This document shows, piece by piece, positions 29,895-37,856 of a stretch of DNA of 64,000 bases. Below the pieces are notes generated by a model. It was given only the letters and a program-made list of their open reading frames with translations. It was not told the DNA's origin and searched no databases. Origin of the DNA: Curtobacterium sp. TC1 (lineage in GTDB: Bacteria > Actinomycetota > Actinomycetes > Actinomycetales > Microbacteriaceae); the NCBI RefSeq assembly GCF_019844075.1, contig NZ_CP081964.1, positions 2,604,001-2,668,000 of the forward strand. Direction: 5' to 3'. Numbering within the stretch: the stretch's first letter is position 1; each line of letters opens with the position of its first letter. The position numbers and the translations under genes are program-made.

Positions 29895-31245
29895 ACAGCC
29901 AGGCGCACGCGACCGGTGACGACCACGGGTTCGACCGCACCCGCACGACCTCGAGCGTCGGGTCGGCGCGACACGCCTCGGCGGCGGCGGGCAGCTGCTC
30001 CGCCCACACCGGCCCGTCACTGCGCCGCGTGTCCGCGGGCGCGACGTGCAGGACGGCGGCCGTGACGACGGCGGCGGCCACGCACCAGGCGGCCAGCGCC
30101 CCGACGAGGCGACCCGTGCCTCCCGTCCGCTGCGCGACACGCGACCACCGGTCGGCGTCCACCAGCGCGGCGGCGGCGACCACCGCGGCACTGACGAGCA
30201 GCAGGCCGGACGCCGCGGCGTAGCGCTGCGGCGGGATCGCCGCCATGGCGGAGGTGGGGTCCGCCCACGGCTGCCCGGCACCGTCGTTCGCGAGCAGGGC
30301 CGCCCACCACACGGCACCGGACGCCACCGCCAGCGCGACGACCATCCACCGGCTGCGGGGCGGACCGACGACGACGCCCGCGGCCAGGACCAGCACCAGT
30401 GCGCCGGCCGGCACCAGGACCGGCGCCCAGCCGTGCTCCACGACCGTGGCGACCACCACGCCGAGGTGCGGGTCCCACGCGCCGGCGACGGGCCGGAGCA
30501 GGAACCCGGCGAGCACGTCGCGGAACGCCGGAGCACCGGGTGTCAGGTCGCGCGGGTGGGTGAGGGTCGTGACGACCTGGACGACGGCCGCGGCGAGCGC
30601 CACGACCGTGACGGGCAGCGGCAGCAGGCGCGCGTGACGGACCCCTCCCGACGCAGCGCGCCGCCGGGGCCACGCGAGCAGGAGCAGCGGCGTGAACAGG
30701 ATCGCCTGCGGCTCGGTGAGCACCGCGAGTCCGGCCACCACGGCGAGCGCGGCTGCGCCCCACCAGGTCCGGCTGCGGTGGGCGAACACCCACGGCACCA
30801 GCACGAGCACGTACCAGTGCAGGTTCGCGGCGTTCCCGCTGATCTCGTAGGGCGCGAGCGGCAGCACGACGGGTACGGCGGCGAGGACCAGGCGGAACGG
30901 CCACGGTCGGACCACGTCGCGGGACAGGACGAAGACCAGCGCGCACACGGCGCCGACGACCAGGCAGGACGACAGCGAGACGACCTGGGCGTACCGGGCG
31001 GTGGGCAGCGCGTAGCCGAGGTCGACCACCATCCGGGGCAGCAGGTGGACGTACCCGGCGTACGGGTGCAGCAGGGTGTCCACCGGGCCGAGGGCGATGC
31101 GTTCCCGCAGGAAGACCCCGCCGTCCTCGGCCCAGACGGTGTTCCGCGGCACGGGACCGAGCCGGTACCAGGCGAGCGCGGCGGTGGCGAAGCCGATGAC
31201 GACCGCGACCAGCGGCAGGCCGGCGGCCCTCCGCAGGGGGTCCAT
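29887..31245 (-). CDS. GT-C-like polytopic membrane protein
   Basis: A 452-aa protein with about 11 membrane segments. The first large loop contains TVWAEDGGVFLRERIALG, an acidic motif between the first two segments as in GT-C glycosyltransferases that use polyprenyl-phosphate sugars. No family name can be given with confidence. The ending (VACAWLFR) encodes part of a 14-bp tandem repeat. It converges with the Wzy-like gene at 28454 and is divergent from the second Wzy-like gene. Start ATG 31245 has TAGCTT 7 nt upstream. Confidence 0.75.
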   Translation of the reverse strand: MDPLRRAAGLPLVAVVIGFATAALAWYRLGPVPRNTVWAEDGGVFLRERIALGPVDTLLHPYAGYVHLLPRMVVDLGYALPTARYAQVVSLSSCLVVGAVCALVFVLSRDVVRPWPFRLVLAAVPVVLPLAPYEISGNAANLHWYVLVLVPWVFAHRSRTWWGAAALAVVAGLAVLTEPQAILFTPLLLLAWPRRRAASGGVRHARLLPLPVTVVALAAAVVQVVTTLTHPRDLTPGAPAFRDVLAGFLLRPVAGAWDPHLGVVVATVVEHGWAPVLVPAGALVLVLAAGVVVGPPRSRWMVVALAVASGAVWWAALLANDGAGQPWADPTSAMAAIPPQRYAAASGLLLVSAAVVAAAALVDADRWSRVAQRTGGTGRLVGALAAWCVAAAVVTAAVLHVAPADTRRSDGPVWAEQLPAAAEACRADPTLEVVRVRSNPWSSPVACAWLFR

Positions 31246-31252
31246 TGCAGTG

Positions 31253-31258
31253 AAGCTA
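31253..31258 (-). promoter_or_regulatory. -10 box of leaderless GT-C-like gene
   Basis: TAGCTT on the minus strand, 7 nt before ATG 31245. Confidence 0.45.
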
Positions 31259-31361
31259 GGTGAGCATTGCGCATCGTCGATGACGCCACACCGCGGATCG
31301 TCGATACCGCGTTTCCGCGATGCGGGCGGCTCGTCACAAGGTCGTACGCCAAGATGGACGC

Positions 31362-32663
31362 GTGACGGACGGCCGGGTGAGCAGACACGTGCTCGGGCGC
31401 CGGTACCTCTCCGCCTGGATCGGCTTCTCGGCCGGTGGACGGTTCAGCCAGGCGCTCGCGACGGTCATCGTGCTGTTCGGGTTCGGGCAGCCGACCGTGC
31501 AGGCACTGGTCGGCCGGTCCGGCACGTGGGCCGTGCTCGTCACGCTGTTCGTGCTCGCCGGGCTGAGCCTGCTCGGGCAGCGGTACCGGATCGAGTGGCA
31601 CGGCGTGCTCCCCCTCTCGCTGCTGGCGTTCGTCGGGTACTGCGCGTTGAGCGTGCTCTGGAGCGAGTACTCCTGGGTCGCCCTGCGCGGGCTCGTGCAG
31701 ACCGTCTGCTTCATCGGGCTCGGGCTGTACCTCGCCCTCGGGCGGGACCTGGTGCAGGTGATCCGGGCGTCCGGTGACGCGTTCCGGATCTTGCTCGTCG
31801 TCGCCCTCGGGCTCGAGGTGCTGTCCGGACTGGTGCTCGACGTCCCGCTGCCGGCCTTCGGGATCCGTGGAGACATCGCGTACGGCGGCCCGATCCAGGG
31901 CATCGGCGGGACGCGCAACTTCATGGGCTTCATCGCCGCGATGGCTCTGGTCACCTTCGTCGTCGAGTTCCTCACCCGCTCCGTGACCATGTGGCGCGCG
32001 ATCGGCTCGACCGCCCTCGCCGTCATCGCCCTCATGCTCGTGCAGTCCCCCATCACGGGCCTCGCGATGATCGCCCTCGCCGTCACCGCCCTGGCCCTCT
32101 GGTCGCTCCGGCACGCGCGGCCCGCCACCAGACCGGTGGTCAACGGCGTCCTCGGCTCCGCCGTCCTGCTCACGCTGGTGGTGGCGGTGTTCGCCCGGCA
32201 CCGGCTGCTCGCCGAGATCGGCGCGGCCGGGGGCACCGCGACGCGCATCGACCTGTGGTCGCAGATCCGGGTCCTGACCGAGCGCTACCCGATCCAGGGC
32301 TGGGGGTGGGTCGGGACGTGGCCGACCGAGCCCGTCGTGCCCTACGTCACGCTCATCGACCCGGCCGGCGCACGGTTCACCTCGGGCCTCAACGCGTTCG
32401 TCGACGCCTGGCTGCAGCTCGGGGTGGCGGGCACGATCATCCTCGGCATCGCCGCGCTGCTGGCCTTCGCGCGGGCGTGGGTGACGGCGACGACGTTCCC
32501 CGGGGTCGCCTACGTGTGGCCGGCCGCGGTGCTGGTGCTCCTCGCGGTGACGAGCGCGGCGGAGAGCTACCTGCTGCACGGAGCGGGCCTGATGTTCTTC
32601 GTGACGGTGCTCGTCATCGCGGCGCGGCGGCGCTCGTGGCGCCGGCACCTGCCGCGGGCGTAG
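31362..32663 (+). CDS. Second O-antigen ligase / Wzy-like protein
   Basis: A 433-aa multispanning protein related to the one at 28454. The Wzy_C-type loop shows ATRIDLWSQIRVL, GWGWVGTWPTEP and LNAFVDAWLQLGVAGT, matching the paralogue segment for segment. GTG 31362 is preferred to the ATG at 31320 because CAAGAT lies 6 nt upstream of it. Likely a glycan polymerase or ligase; which of the two paralogues does which cannot be told. Confidence 0.83.
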   Translation: MTDGRVSRHVLGRRYLSAWIGFSAGGRFSQALATVIVLFGFGQPTVQALVGRSGTWAVLVTLFVLAGLSLLGQRYRIEWHGVLPLSLLAFVGYCALSVLWSEYSWVALRGLVQTVCFIGLGLYLALGRDLVQVIRASGDAFRILLVVALGLEVLSGLVLDVPLPAFGIRGDIAYGGPIQGIGGTRNFMGFIAAMALVTFVVEFLTRSVTMWRAIGSTALAVIALMLVQSPITGLAMIALAVTALALWSLRHARPATRPVVNGVLGSAVLLTLVVAVFARHRLLAEIGAAGGTATRIDLWSQIRVLTERYPIQGWGWVGTWPTEPVVPYVTLIDPAGARFTSGLNAFVDAWLQLGVAGTIILGIAALLAFARAWVTATTFPGVAYVWPAAVLVLLAVTSAAESYLLHGAGLMFFVTVLVIAARRRSWRRHLPRA

Positions 32664-32694
32664 CGCGCGGGGGGCGCGGGGCGCGGCGCGCTTC

Positions 32695-32745
32695 GTGAGC
32701 AGGAATGGTCGAGTCCGCCGCGGCGAACCGACCATTCCTGCTCAC
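32695..32745. terminator. GTGAGCAG palindrome A
   Basis: A perfect 17-bp stem (32695-32711 with 32729-32745) with a 17-nt loop beginning AGTCCG. It starts 31 nt after the Wzy-like stop codon and probably terminates that gene. Palindrome B shares arms and loop start. Confidence 0.6.
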
Positions 32746-32770
32746 CGAGCGGGGGGTGAACGGGCAGGGC

Positions 32771-32818
32771 GCCGGACGGGAGGCCCGTGGCGGGCCCGAC
32801 CCGGGCCTCCCGTCCGGC
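32771..32818. terminator. GACGGGAGGC-family hairpin
   Basis: A perfect 17-bp stem (32771-32787 with 32802-32818) with a 14-nt loop, same core as the copies at 1, 37798 and 62883. Confidence 0.65.
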
Positions 32819-32842
32819 ACGCCACGCGGTCCGGAGCCGCAC

Positions 32843-32899
32843 ATCGTGAGCAGGATCGGTCGAGTCCGGCACAGCGACCCGACCGTTTCTGCTCACGAT
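32843..32899. repeat. GTGAGCAG palindrome B
   Basis: A 20-bp stem with one mismatch and one G.T pair (32843-32862 with 32880-32899), loop again starting AGTCCG. The differences from palindrome A partly compensate each other between arms. Confidence 0.6.
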
Positions 32900-32941
32900 G
32901 CGCCAGCCACCGCCGACGCCATGCCTGCTCGTGCGCGAACC

Positions 32942-33028
32942 GCCGAGGTTCCAGAACACGCCGCCCGTGTGTCGCCGAGGTTCCACGAAACGACGGTGGG
33001 AGCGCCGAGGTTCCAAGATCTCGGAACC
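32942..33028. repeat. GAGGTTCCA direct/inverted repeat element
   Basis: Three GCCGAGGTTCCA copies spaced 32 and 30 bp, followed by an inverted TCGGAACC. The first copy continues GAACACGCCG, like the element at 51-67 near the left edge of the window. Confidence 0.65.
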
Positions 33029-33077
33029 GCGGGGCGGACGACTTCCTCGGGGCGGGGCGGGGGCGGTGGCGCGCGCG

Positions 33078-33824
33078 CTACGGGCGGGTGGGGCGACCCA
33101 GGCGGCGCTGCAGGCCCCACTGCGTGACGCGGAGCATGGCCTCGACCACGATGGAGCGGCTCATCTTCGAGACCCCGTGCACGCGGTCACGGAACCGGAT
33201 CGGCACCTCGACGATGCGGCCGCCCAGGGCGTCCACGCGCAGCGTCATGTCGACCTGGAAGCAGTACCCCTTCGAGTCGATCGACCCGAGGTCCATCCGC
33301 GCGATCGCGTCGGAGCGGTAGACGCGGTACCCGGCGGTGATGTCCCGCACGTGGATCCCGAGCACCAGCCGCGCGTACGTGTTCGCACCGCGGCTCAGGG
33401 CCTGACGGCGGAGCGGCCAGTCGACGACCGATCCCCCGGGCACCCAGCGCGACCCGATCGCGAGCAGGACGTCGTCCGAGGCGGTGACCGCGTCGATGAG
33501 CGCGGGCAACCGGTCGGCCGGGTGCGAGCCGTCCGCGTCCATCTCGACGAGCAGCGGGTAGCCGCGCTCGAGCCCCCACCGGAACCCGGCGACGTAGGCC
33601 GTGCCGAGCCCGAGCTTGCCGGCGCGCTGCAGCAGGTGCACCCGGTCGTCGGCGGCCGCCAGGGACCGCACGATGTCGCCGGTTCCGTCCGGGCTGCCGT
33701 CGTCGACGACCAGCACGTGGACACCGGGCGCCGCCGTCAGGATCGCGTCGGCGATGGCGCGGATGTTCTCGGCCTCGTCGTACGTCGGGACGACGACGAG
33801 GGCCGTCGTCTCGGCTGGGTTCAC
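33078..33824 (-). CDS. Polyprenol-phosphate mannose synthase
   Basis: A 248-aa GT2 enzyme of the Dpm1/Ppm1 type: PTYDEAENI near the N-terminus, VDDGSPDGT, the metal-binding LVEMDADGSHPADRLP, and VPIRFRDRVHGVSKM near the end. It transfers mannose from GDP-mannose to polyprenyl phosphate, feeding GT-C mannosyltransferases on the outer membrane face. No membrane segment or fused acyltransferase. GTG start overlaps the stop of the upstream glycosyltransferase (GTGA), so the pair is coupled. Confidence 0.9.
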   Translation of the reverse strand: MNPAETTALVVVPTYDEAENIRAIADAILTAAPGVHVLVVDDGSPDGTGDIVRSLAAADDRVHLLQRAGKLGLGTAYVAGFRWGLERGYPLLVEMDADGSHPADRLPALIDAVTASDDVLLAIGSRWVPGGSVVDWPLRRQALSRGANTYARLVLGIHVRDITAGYRVYRSDAIARMDLGSIDSKGYCFQVDMTLRVDALGGRIVEVPIRFRDRVHGVSKMSRSIVVEAMLRVTQWGLQRRLGRPTRP

Positions 33825-36310
33825 CGGTTGCCGAGGCGTCGCTTGATCTTCCCCGCGACGCTGCGCGGGCCCTCGGTGCGGAAGTAGTGCACCGCGCGGC
33901 CGACGTCGTACCGGACGCCGGAGAGCTTCTTGCGGTCCGGCACGCGCACGCGCATCGTGTGGGGCGCGAGCTTCGTGCTGGTGTCGCGCACCGACTTGTC
34001 CGCCGCGCGGATCGGGTTGCGGCAGAACTCGACGAGCGGCGCCAGGACGTTCTCCCACGTGAACTGCTCGCGCACACGGTCGACGTTGGCGATGAACCGG
34101 GCCCGGGCCTTCTTGTCGAAGAGCGCCGTCTCGAGCGCCGTGGCCAGGCCGTCGACGTCCTGCTCGTGCACCGCGACGCCGAGCTGCTCCTCGGCGACGA
34201 GGTCACCGAACGAGTCGCCGGCCGTCGTCACGATCGGCAGGCGTGCCCACAGGTAGTCGAGGATGCGGGTGCGGAACGAGAACGTGGTCTCGAGGTGCTC
34301 GTAGTGCGTCGAGACGCCGGCGTCGGCCTCGAGCAGGTACGCGCCGCGCTCCTCGTACGGGATCCACGAGTCGTTGAAGAACACGTGCTTGCCGGTCAGA
34401 CCGAGGGCGTCGGCCTCGGCACGGACCTTCGCGACGATGTCCATCTCGGGGACGTCGGGGTTCGGGTGCTGCACGCCCATGAAGAAGAGCTTCACGGACG
34501 GTCGGCGTGCGGCGAGCTGCGCGATCGAACGGACCAGGGTGATCGGGTCGAACCAGTCGTAGATGCCACCGCCCCAGACGACGAGCTTGTCGTTCTTGCC
34601 GATGCCCGGCACGACGCCCTTGACCCGCGGCTGGTCGTGCACCGGCGGGGTGGAGGACAGCCCGAACGGCACGACGCCGATGAGCGAGCGGAGGTCGGCG
34701 TCGCGCGAGTACGTCCGCGCGTTCACCCGGCCGGAGCCGGCGAGCTGGCCGAGCCAGAACATGCGCTGCCGCTCCGACGCGCAGATGAAGTAGTCGCCGA
34801 GCTCGAGCTGGTGGTTGAGCGTGTCCGAGGCGTCGAGGATCTGGCGGTTCCACTGGTCGACGTCGTCGCTGCGGCCCTGCTCGAGCTGCTCGAGGTGCAG
34901 CGGGTCGTACACGTCGACGACGAGGATCTTGCTCGTCGACTCGAGCACGGGGAACAGCCGGAGCGCGTGGCCCTGCACGATGATGACGTCGGCCCAGCCC
35001 TCGTGCTCGACCATCTGGCGCGGGTGGCGGTGCGGCACGGTGACGACCTCGTACGACGGGTCGATCTGCGACGAGCGGGTCAGGCTGACCACGCGCACGT
35101 CGTGCTCGGACGCGAGCTGCTTCGCCATCTGGGTGGCGCGGATCGCCGGACCGGCCATCTTCGCGCCGATCGAGTCGCCCGTGATGATGAGGATGCGACG
35201 ACGGGTGCCGACCTCGAGCACGCCGAGCGAGTGCACGATCTTGTCGTAGCCGGCCAGGTAGTCCTCGATCGGGTACGCGGGTTCGTCGCGGTTGCCGAAC
35301 AGGCGCAGGAGCTCGCGGTCGCTGCGGACCCGCGTGGCCTGGATCGCGCGGCGCGACTCGGTCATCGACGGCAGCTGCTCGACGAACTGGTCGACGCCGT
35401 AGATGCCGGCCATGCTCGTCTTCGGCACCGGGATGGTGGGGACGCTGTCGTCGCCGGGGTTCCGCAGGTCGAGCTCGGTGGAGTCGAGCTCCCCGCGACC
35501 CACGGCACGGCGGACGGCGAGCGCCAGGGAGCCGGGCAGGGCGGCGGCGAGCTGCTCGTCACCGAGGTTCTTGTACAGCGTGAAGAGGGCGTTCCGCTCG
35601 AGCAGGTAGGTCTCGCGGAAGTCGCCGAACTTGTTCATGGACGCGTGGTGCTTGTGGAACGCGACCGACTTCGGCTGGTACCGGAAGCGCCAGCCGAGCA
35701 GGTTGAGCCGCCAGCCCAGGTCGACGTCCTCGTAGAACATGAAGTAGCGGTCGTCGAAGCCGTCGAGCTGTTCGAAGAGCTCGGCGCGGATGAACATCGC
35801 GGCGCCGGTGCCGAACAGGACGTCGGTCTCGCTCTCCCAGCGACCGGTGTCCGGCGACCCGGCGAACGGCTTGTAGCCCATGCCGTACCAGGTCATCGCG
35901 GCCTCGGTGAAGTCGATGTTGACGCCCTCCCAGTCGAGGACCTTCGACGCCACGGCACCGATGTCGGCGCCGGACGCGAACGTCGCCATCGCCTCACGCA
36001 CCCAGCCGGTGTCCGGGCGGGCGTCGTTGTTGAGGAACGCCACGACCTCGCCGGAGGACTTCTCGACGCCGAGGTTGCAGCCGCCGGTGAAGCCGAGGTT
36101 GGCGCCGGCGTCGACCAGGGTGAAGTCGAGGTCGGACGCCTGCAGGCGACCCAGGTGCTCCGGACCGGAGCCGTTCTCGACGACGATCACCTCGAGCTTG
36201 TCCTGCGGCCAGTCCTGCTTGCGGAGTTCCGCGATGCTCGTCAGGGTGTCGTCCGTGCCCTTGTAGTTCACGAGGATGACGGACACGACTCCCGGCTTGC
36301 GCTCTGTCAC
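33821..36310 (-). CDS. Bifunctional GT2-GT4 glycosyltransferase
   Basis: An 829-aa two-domain enzyme. Residues 1 to about 290 are a rhamnosyltransferase-like GT2 domain (VSVILVNYKGTDDTLTSI, VVENGSG, FLNNDARPD, MFYEDVDLGWRLNLLGW). Residues from about 380 form a GT-B domain starting ILIITGDSIGAKMAGPAIRA and including VVWGGGIYDWFDP and YLWARLPIVTTAG. Two sugars could therefore be added by one polypeptide. GTG 36310 follows GGAGGAAC; a TAGGGT box (minus strand, 36386-36391) may be the promoter. It is coupled to the polyprenol-phosphate mannose synthase. Confidence 0.88.
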   Translation of the reverse strand: MTERKPGVVSVILVNYKGTDDTLTSIAELRKQDWPQDKLEVIVVENGSGPEHLGRLQASDLDFTLVDAGANLGFTGGCNLGVEKSSGEVVAFLNNDARPDTGWVREAMATFASGADIGAVASKVLDWEGVNIDFTEAAMTWYGMGYKPFAGSPDTGRWESETDVLFGTGAAMFIRAELFEQLDGFDDRYFMFYEDVDLGWRLNLLGWRFRYQPKSVAFHKHHASMNKFGDFRETYLLERNALFTLYKNLGDEQLAAALPGSLALAVRRAVGRGELDSTELDLRNPGDDSVPTIPVPKTSMAGIYGVDQFVEQLPSMTESRRAIQATRVRSDRELLRLFGNRDEPAYPIEDYLAGYDKIVHSLGVLEVGTRRRILIITGDSIGAKMAGPAIRATQMAKQLASEHDVRVVSLTRSSQIDPSYEVVTVPHRHPRQMVEHEGWADVIIVQGHALRLFPVLESTSKILVVDVYDPLHLEQLEQGRSDDVDQWNRQILDASDTLNHQLELGDYFICASERQRMFWLGQLAGSGRVNARTYSRDADLRSLIGVVPFGLSSTPPVHDQPRVKGVVPGIGKNDKLVVWGGGIYDWFDPITLVRSIAQLAARRPSVKLFFMGVQHPNPDVPEMDIVAKVRAEADALGLTGKHVFFNDSWIPYEERGAYLLEADAGVSTHYEHLETTFSFRTRILDYLWARLPIVTTAGDSFGDLVAEEQLGVAVHEQDVDGLATALETALFDKKARARFIANVDRVREQFTWENVLAPLVEFCRNPIRAADKSVRDTSTKLAPHTMRVRVPDRKKLSGVRYDVGRAVHYFRTEGPRSVAGKIKRRLGNR

Positions 36311-36435
36311 GCGAGTTCCTCCAGCAGCTGCCGCGCACGGGCGCGGATCGGTGGCTCGGCCCACGGGGTGCCGCGAGCCGATGACACCCTACAAGGCGCG
36401 CCCCGCCACTCCCCTGTGGCCGCCGCCGATTCGTG

Positions 36436-36441
36436 CAGAAT
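36436..36441 (+). promoter_or_regulatory. -10-like box before GTG 36449
   Basis: CAGAAT lies 7 nt before GTG 36449, which favours this leaderless start over ATG 36440 lying inside the box. Confidence 0.35.
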
Positions 36442-36448
36442 GGGCCGC

Positions 36449-37765
36449 GTGACTGCCGCAGTGATCCCGAACACTCCCCTGTTCTCGCCCCTCGCGCAGG
36501 AGTACGCGGCCATCGCGGCCGGTGCGCACGCCGAGGGGCCGCGCGGCACCGTCCGGTTCGCGGTCTCGACGGCTGACCCGGCCGAGGGCAAGGGCGACCT
36601 GTTCGTCGCGCTCGGGCTCGCGCGGGCGCTCCGTGCCGAGGGCTGGGGCGTCGCGATGTGGCCGCTCGAGCGCTGGGGTGAGGCGGTCCCCGCCGACACC
36701 GCCGTCGTGGTCAGCATGATCGAGTCGTTCGTCCCCGGGTACGTCCCCGCCGGCACCGCGCTGGTCGCGTGGGTGCGGAACTGGACGGCGAAGTGGGCGG
36801 CGCTGCCCTACCTCGACGAGTTCGATGCGGTGTGGACGTCGTCCGGCATCGCCCGCGACGCCGTCGCCGCGCAGTACGACGGACCCGTCGAGGTGGTCCC
36901 GATCGGCGTCGACCTGGACCTGTTCACCGACGAGCGTCCGCACGGCGCCGGCACCCCCGCGGCGTCGACCGCGCCCGAGCGCACCGACCGTGCCGTCGCG
37001 ACCGTCAACTTCTGGGGTGTCCGCCGCCGCGTGCAGGACGTGCTCGCCGAGGTCGCGCCGCCCGAGCCGATCGTGTGGTTCGCCGCGAACGTCGACCACG
37101 TCGAGGCCACGGCCGGCGTCGAGCTGCGTCCCGCGGTGTCCTACTTCGCGCTGCCCGAGGTGTACCGCGCCGCCGGCTTCGTCGTCGACGACGTGATCGC
37201 CCCGGCCGCCGAGTACGGCACCCTGAACTCCCGCCTGTACGAAGCACTCGCGTCCGGGGCGCTGCCCGTGACCGACTGCGCGCTCGGCCTCGACGAGCTC
37301 GGCCTGTCCGACGTGCCGGTCTTCGACGACGCCGCGTCGCTCGAGCGGGTGCTCGCGATGCCCCGCGCCGAGCGCACGGCGCTGACGGCCCGACTCCGTG
37401 CCGTGGTCGTCGAGCGGCACTCGTTCCGGGCGCGCGCCGAGCAGGTCGGTCCGGTCCTGGACGCTGCCGTGACGATCGCCTCGGGTCGGTCCGGCGAGCG
37501 GAACGCGTTCCTGCGCTGGGCGACCGCGCAGCGCGAGGTCCTGCGCCAGGCCGAGCAGGACCGCGACGTCCACCTGGCCGGGGTGCAGGACATCAACCGG
37601 CGACTGGTCGCGTCGGAGCAGCAGGTCGGCGCGTACGACACGGCCCGCCGTCAGGCCGAGGCGGAGCGCGACCAGATCGCGGCGCGGTTCGCGGGCCTCA
37701 CCCGGTCCCCCGAGTACCGGCTGCTGCACGGCGTGGGCCTGATGGCCCGGCGTGTGCGTCGCTGA
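36449..37765 (+). CDS. GT4-like glycosyltransferase with coiled-coil tail
   Basis: A 438-aa GT-B enzyme. The N-terminal half has a nucleotide-sugar family start (VRFAVSTADPAEGKGDLFVALG), WTSSGIARDAV and VEVVPIGVDLDLF; the C-terminal half contains YGTLNSRLYEALASGALPV, the acceptor/donor site of glycosyltransferase group 1. The last 70 residues (AQREVLRQAEQDRDVHLAGV) predict a coiled coil ending in a basic, amphipathic LLHGVGLMARRVRR tail that could bind the membrane. It is divergent from the GT2-GT4 gene. Confidence 0.82.
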   Translation: MTAAVIPNTPLFSPLAQEYAAIAAGAHAEGPRGTVRFAVSTADPAEGKGDLFVALGLARALRAEGWGVAMWPLERWGEAVPADTAVVVSMIESFVPGYVPAGTALVAWVRNWTAKWAALPYLDEFDAVWTSSGIARDAVAAQYDGPVEVVPIGVDLDLFTDERPHGAGTPAASTAPERTDRAVATVNFWGVRRRVQDVLAEVAPPEPIVWFAANVDHVEATAGVELRPAVSYFALPEVYRAAGFVVDDVIAPAAEYGTLNSRLYEALASGALPVTDCALGLDELGLSDVPVFDDAASLERVLAMPRAERTALTARLRAVVVERHSFRARAEQVGPVLDAAVTIASGRSGERNAFLRWATAQREVLRQAEQDRDVHLAGVQDINRRLVASEQQVGAYDTARRQAEAERDQIAARFAGLTRSPEYRLLHGVGLMARRVRR

Positions 37766-37797
37766 CGTCCAGACAGCACTGACGTCGCGACCACGGA

Positions 37798-37843
37798 ACG
37801 GACGGGAGGCCCGTGGCGGATCCGCCACGGGCCTCCCGTCCGT
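37798..37843. terminator. Perfect 46-bp palindrome (GACGGGAGGC family)
   Basis: Two 23-nt arms (37798-37820 and 37821-37843) are fully complementary with no unpaired loop base in the DNA. It lies between the 3' ends of the convergent glycosyltransferase and 849-aa secreted protein and should terminate both. Confidence 0.8.
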
Positions 37844-37856
37844 CACGGGTGACCGT

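Larger units (their letters stand above)
32664..33077. repeat. Non-coding repeat island (414 bp)
   Basis: The only stretch over 300 bp without a gene. Left to right it holds: palindrome A (32695-32745), a GACGGGAGGC hairpin (32771-32818), palindrome B (32843-32899), three GCCGAGGTTCCA direct repeats (32942, 32974, 33004) and an inverted TCGGAACC (33021-33028). The short ORFs across it follow the palindromes and none looks coding. It lies between the 3' ends of two convergent genes. Confidence 0.8.

Noticed and set aside
32695..33321. Short frames over the repeat island, and a CRISPR-like reading of the GAGGTTCCA spacing
   Set aside because: Frames follow the palindromes and show no protein-like composition. 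Only three short repeats with uneven 30-32 bp spacing and no cas genes: not CRISPR.
33887..36439. Long plus-strand extension of the GT4-like gene upstream of 36449
   Set aside because: It lies entirely opposite the GT2-GT4 gene; composition is that of a shadow frame.
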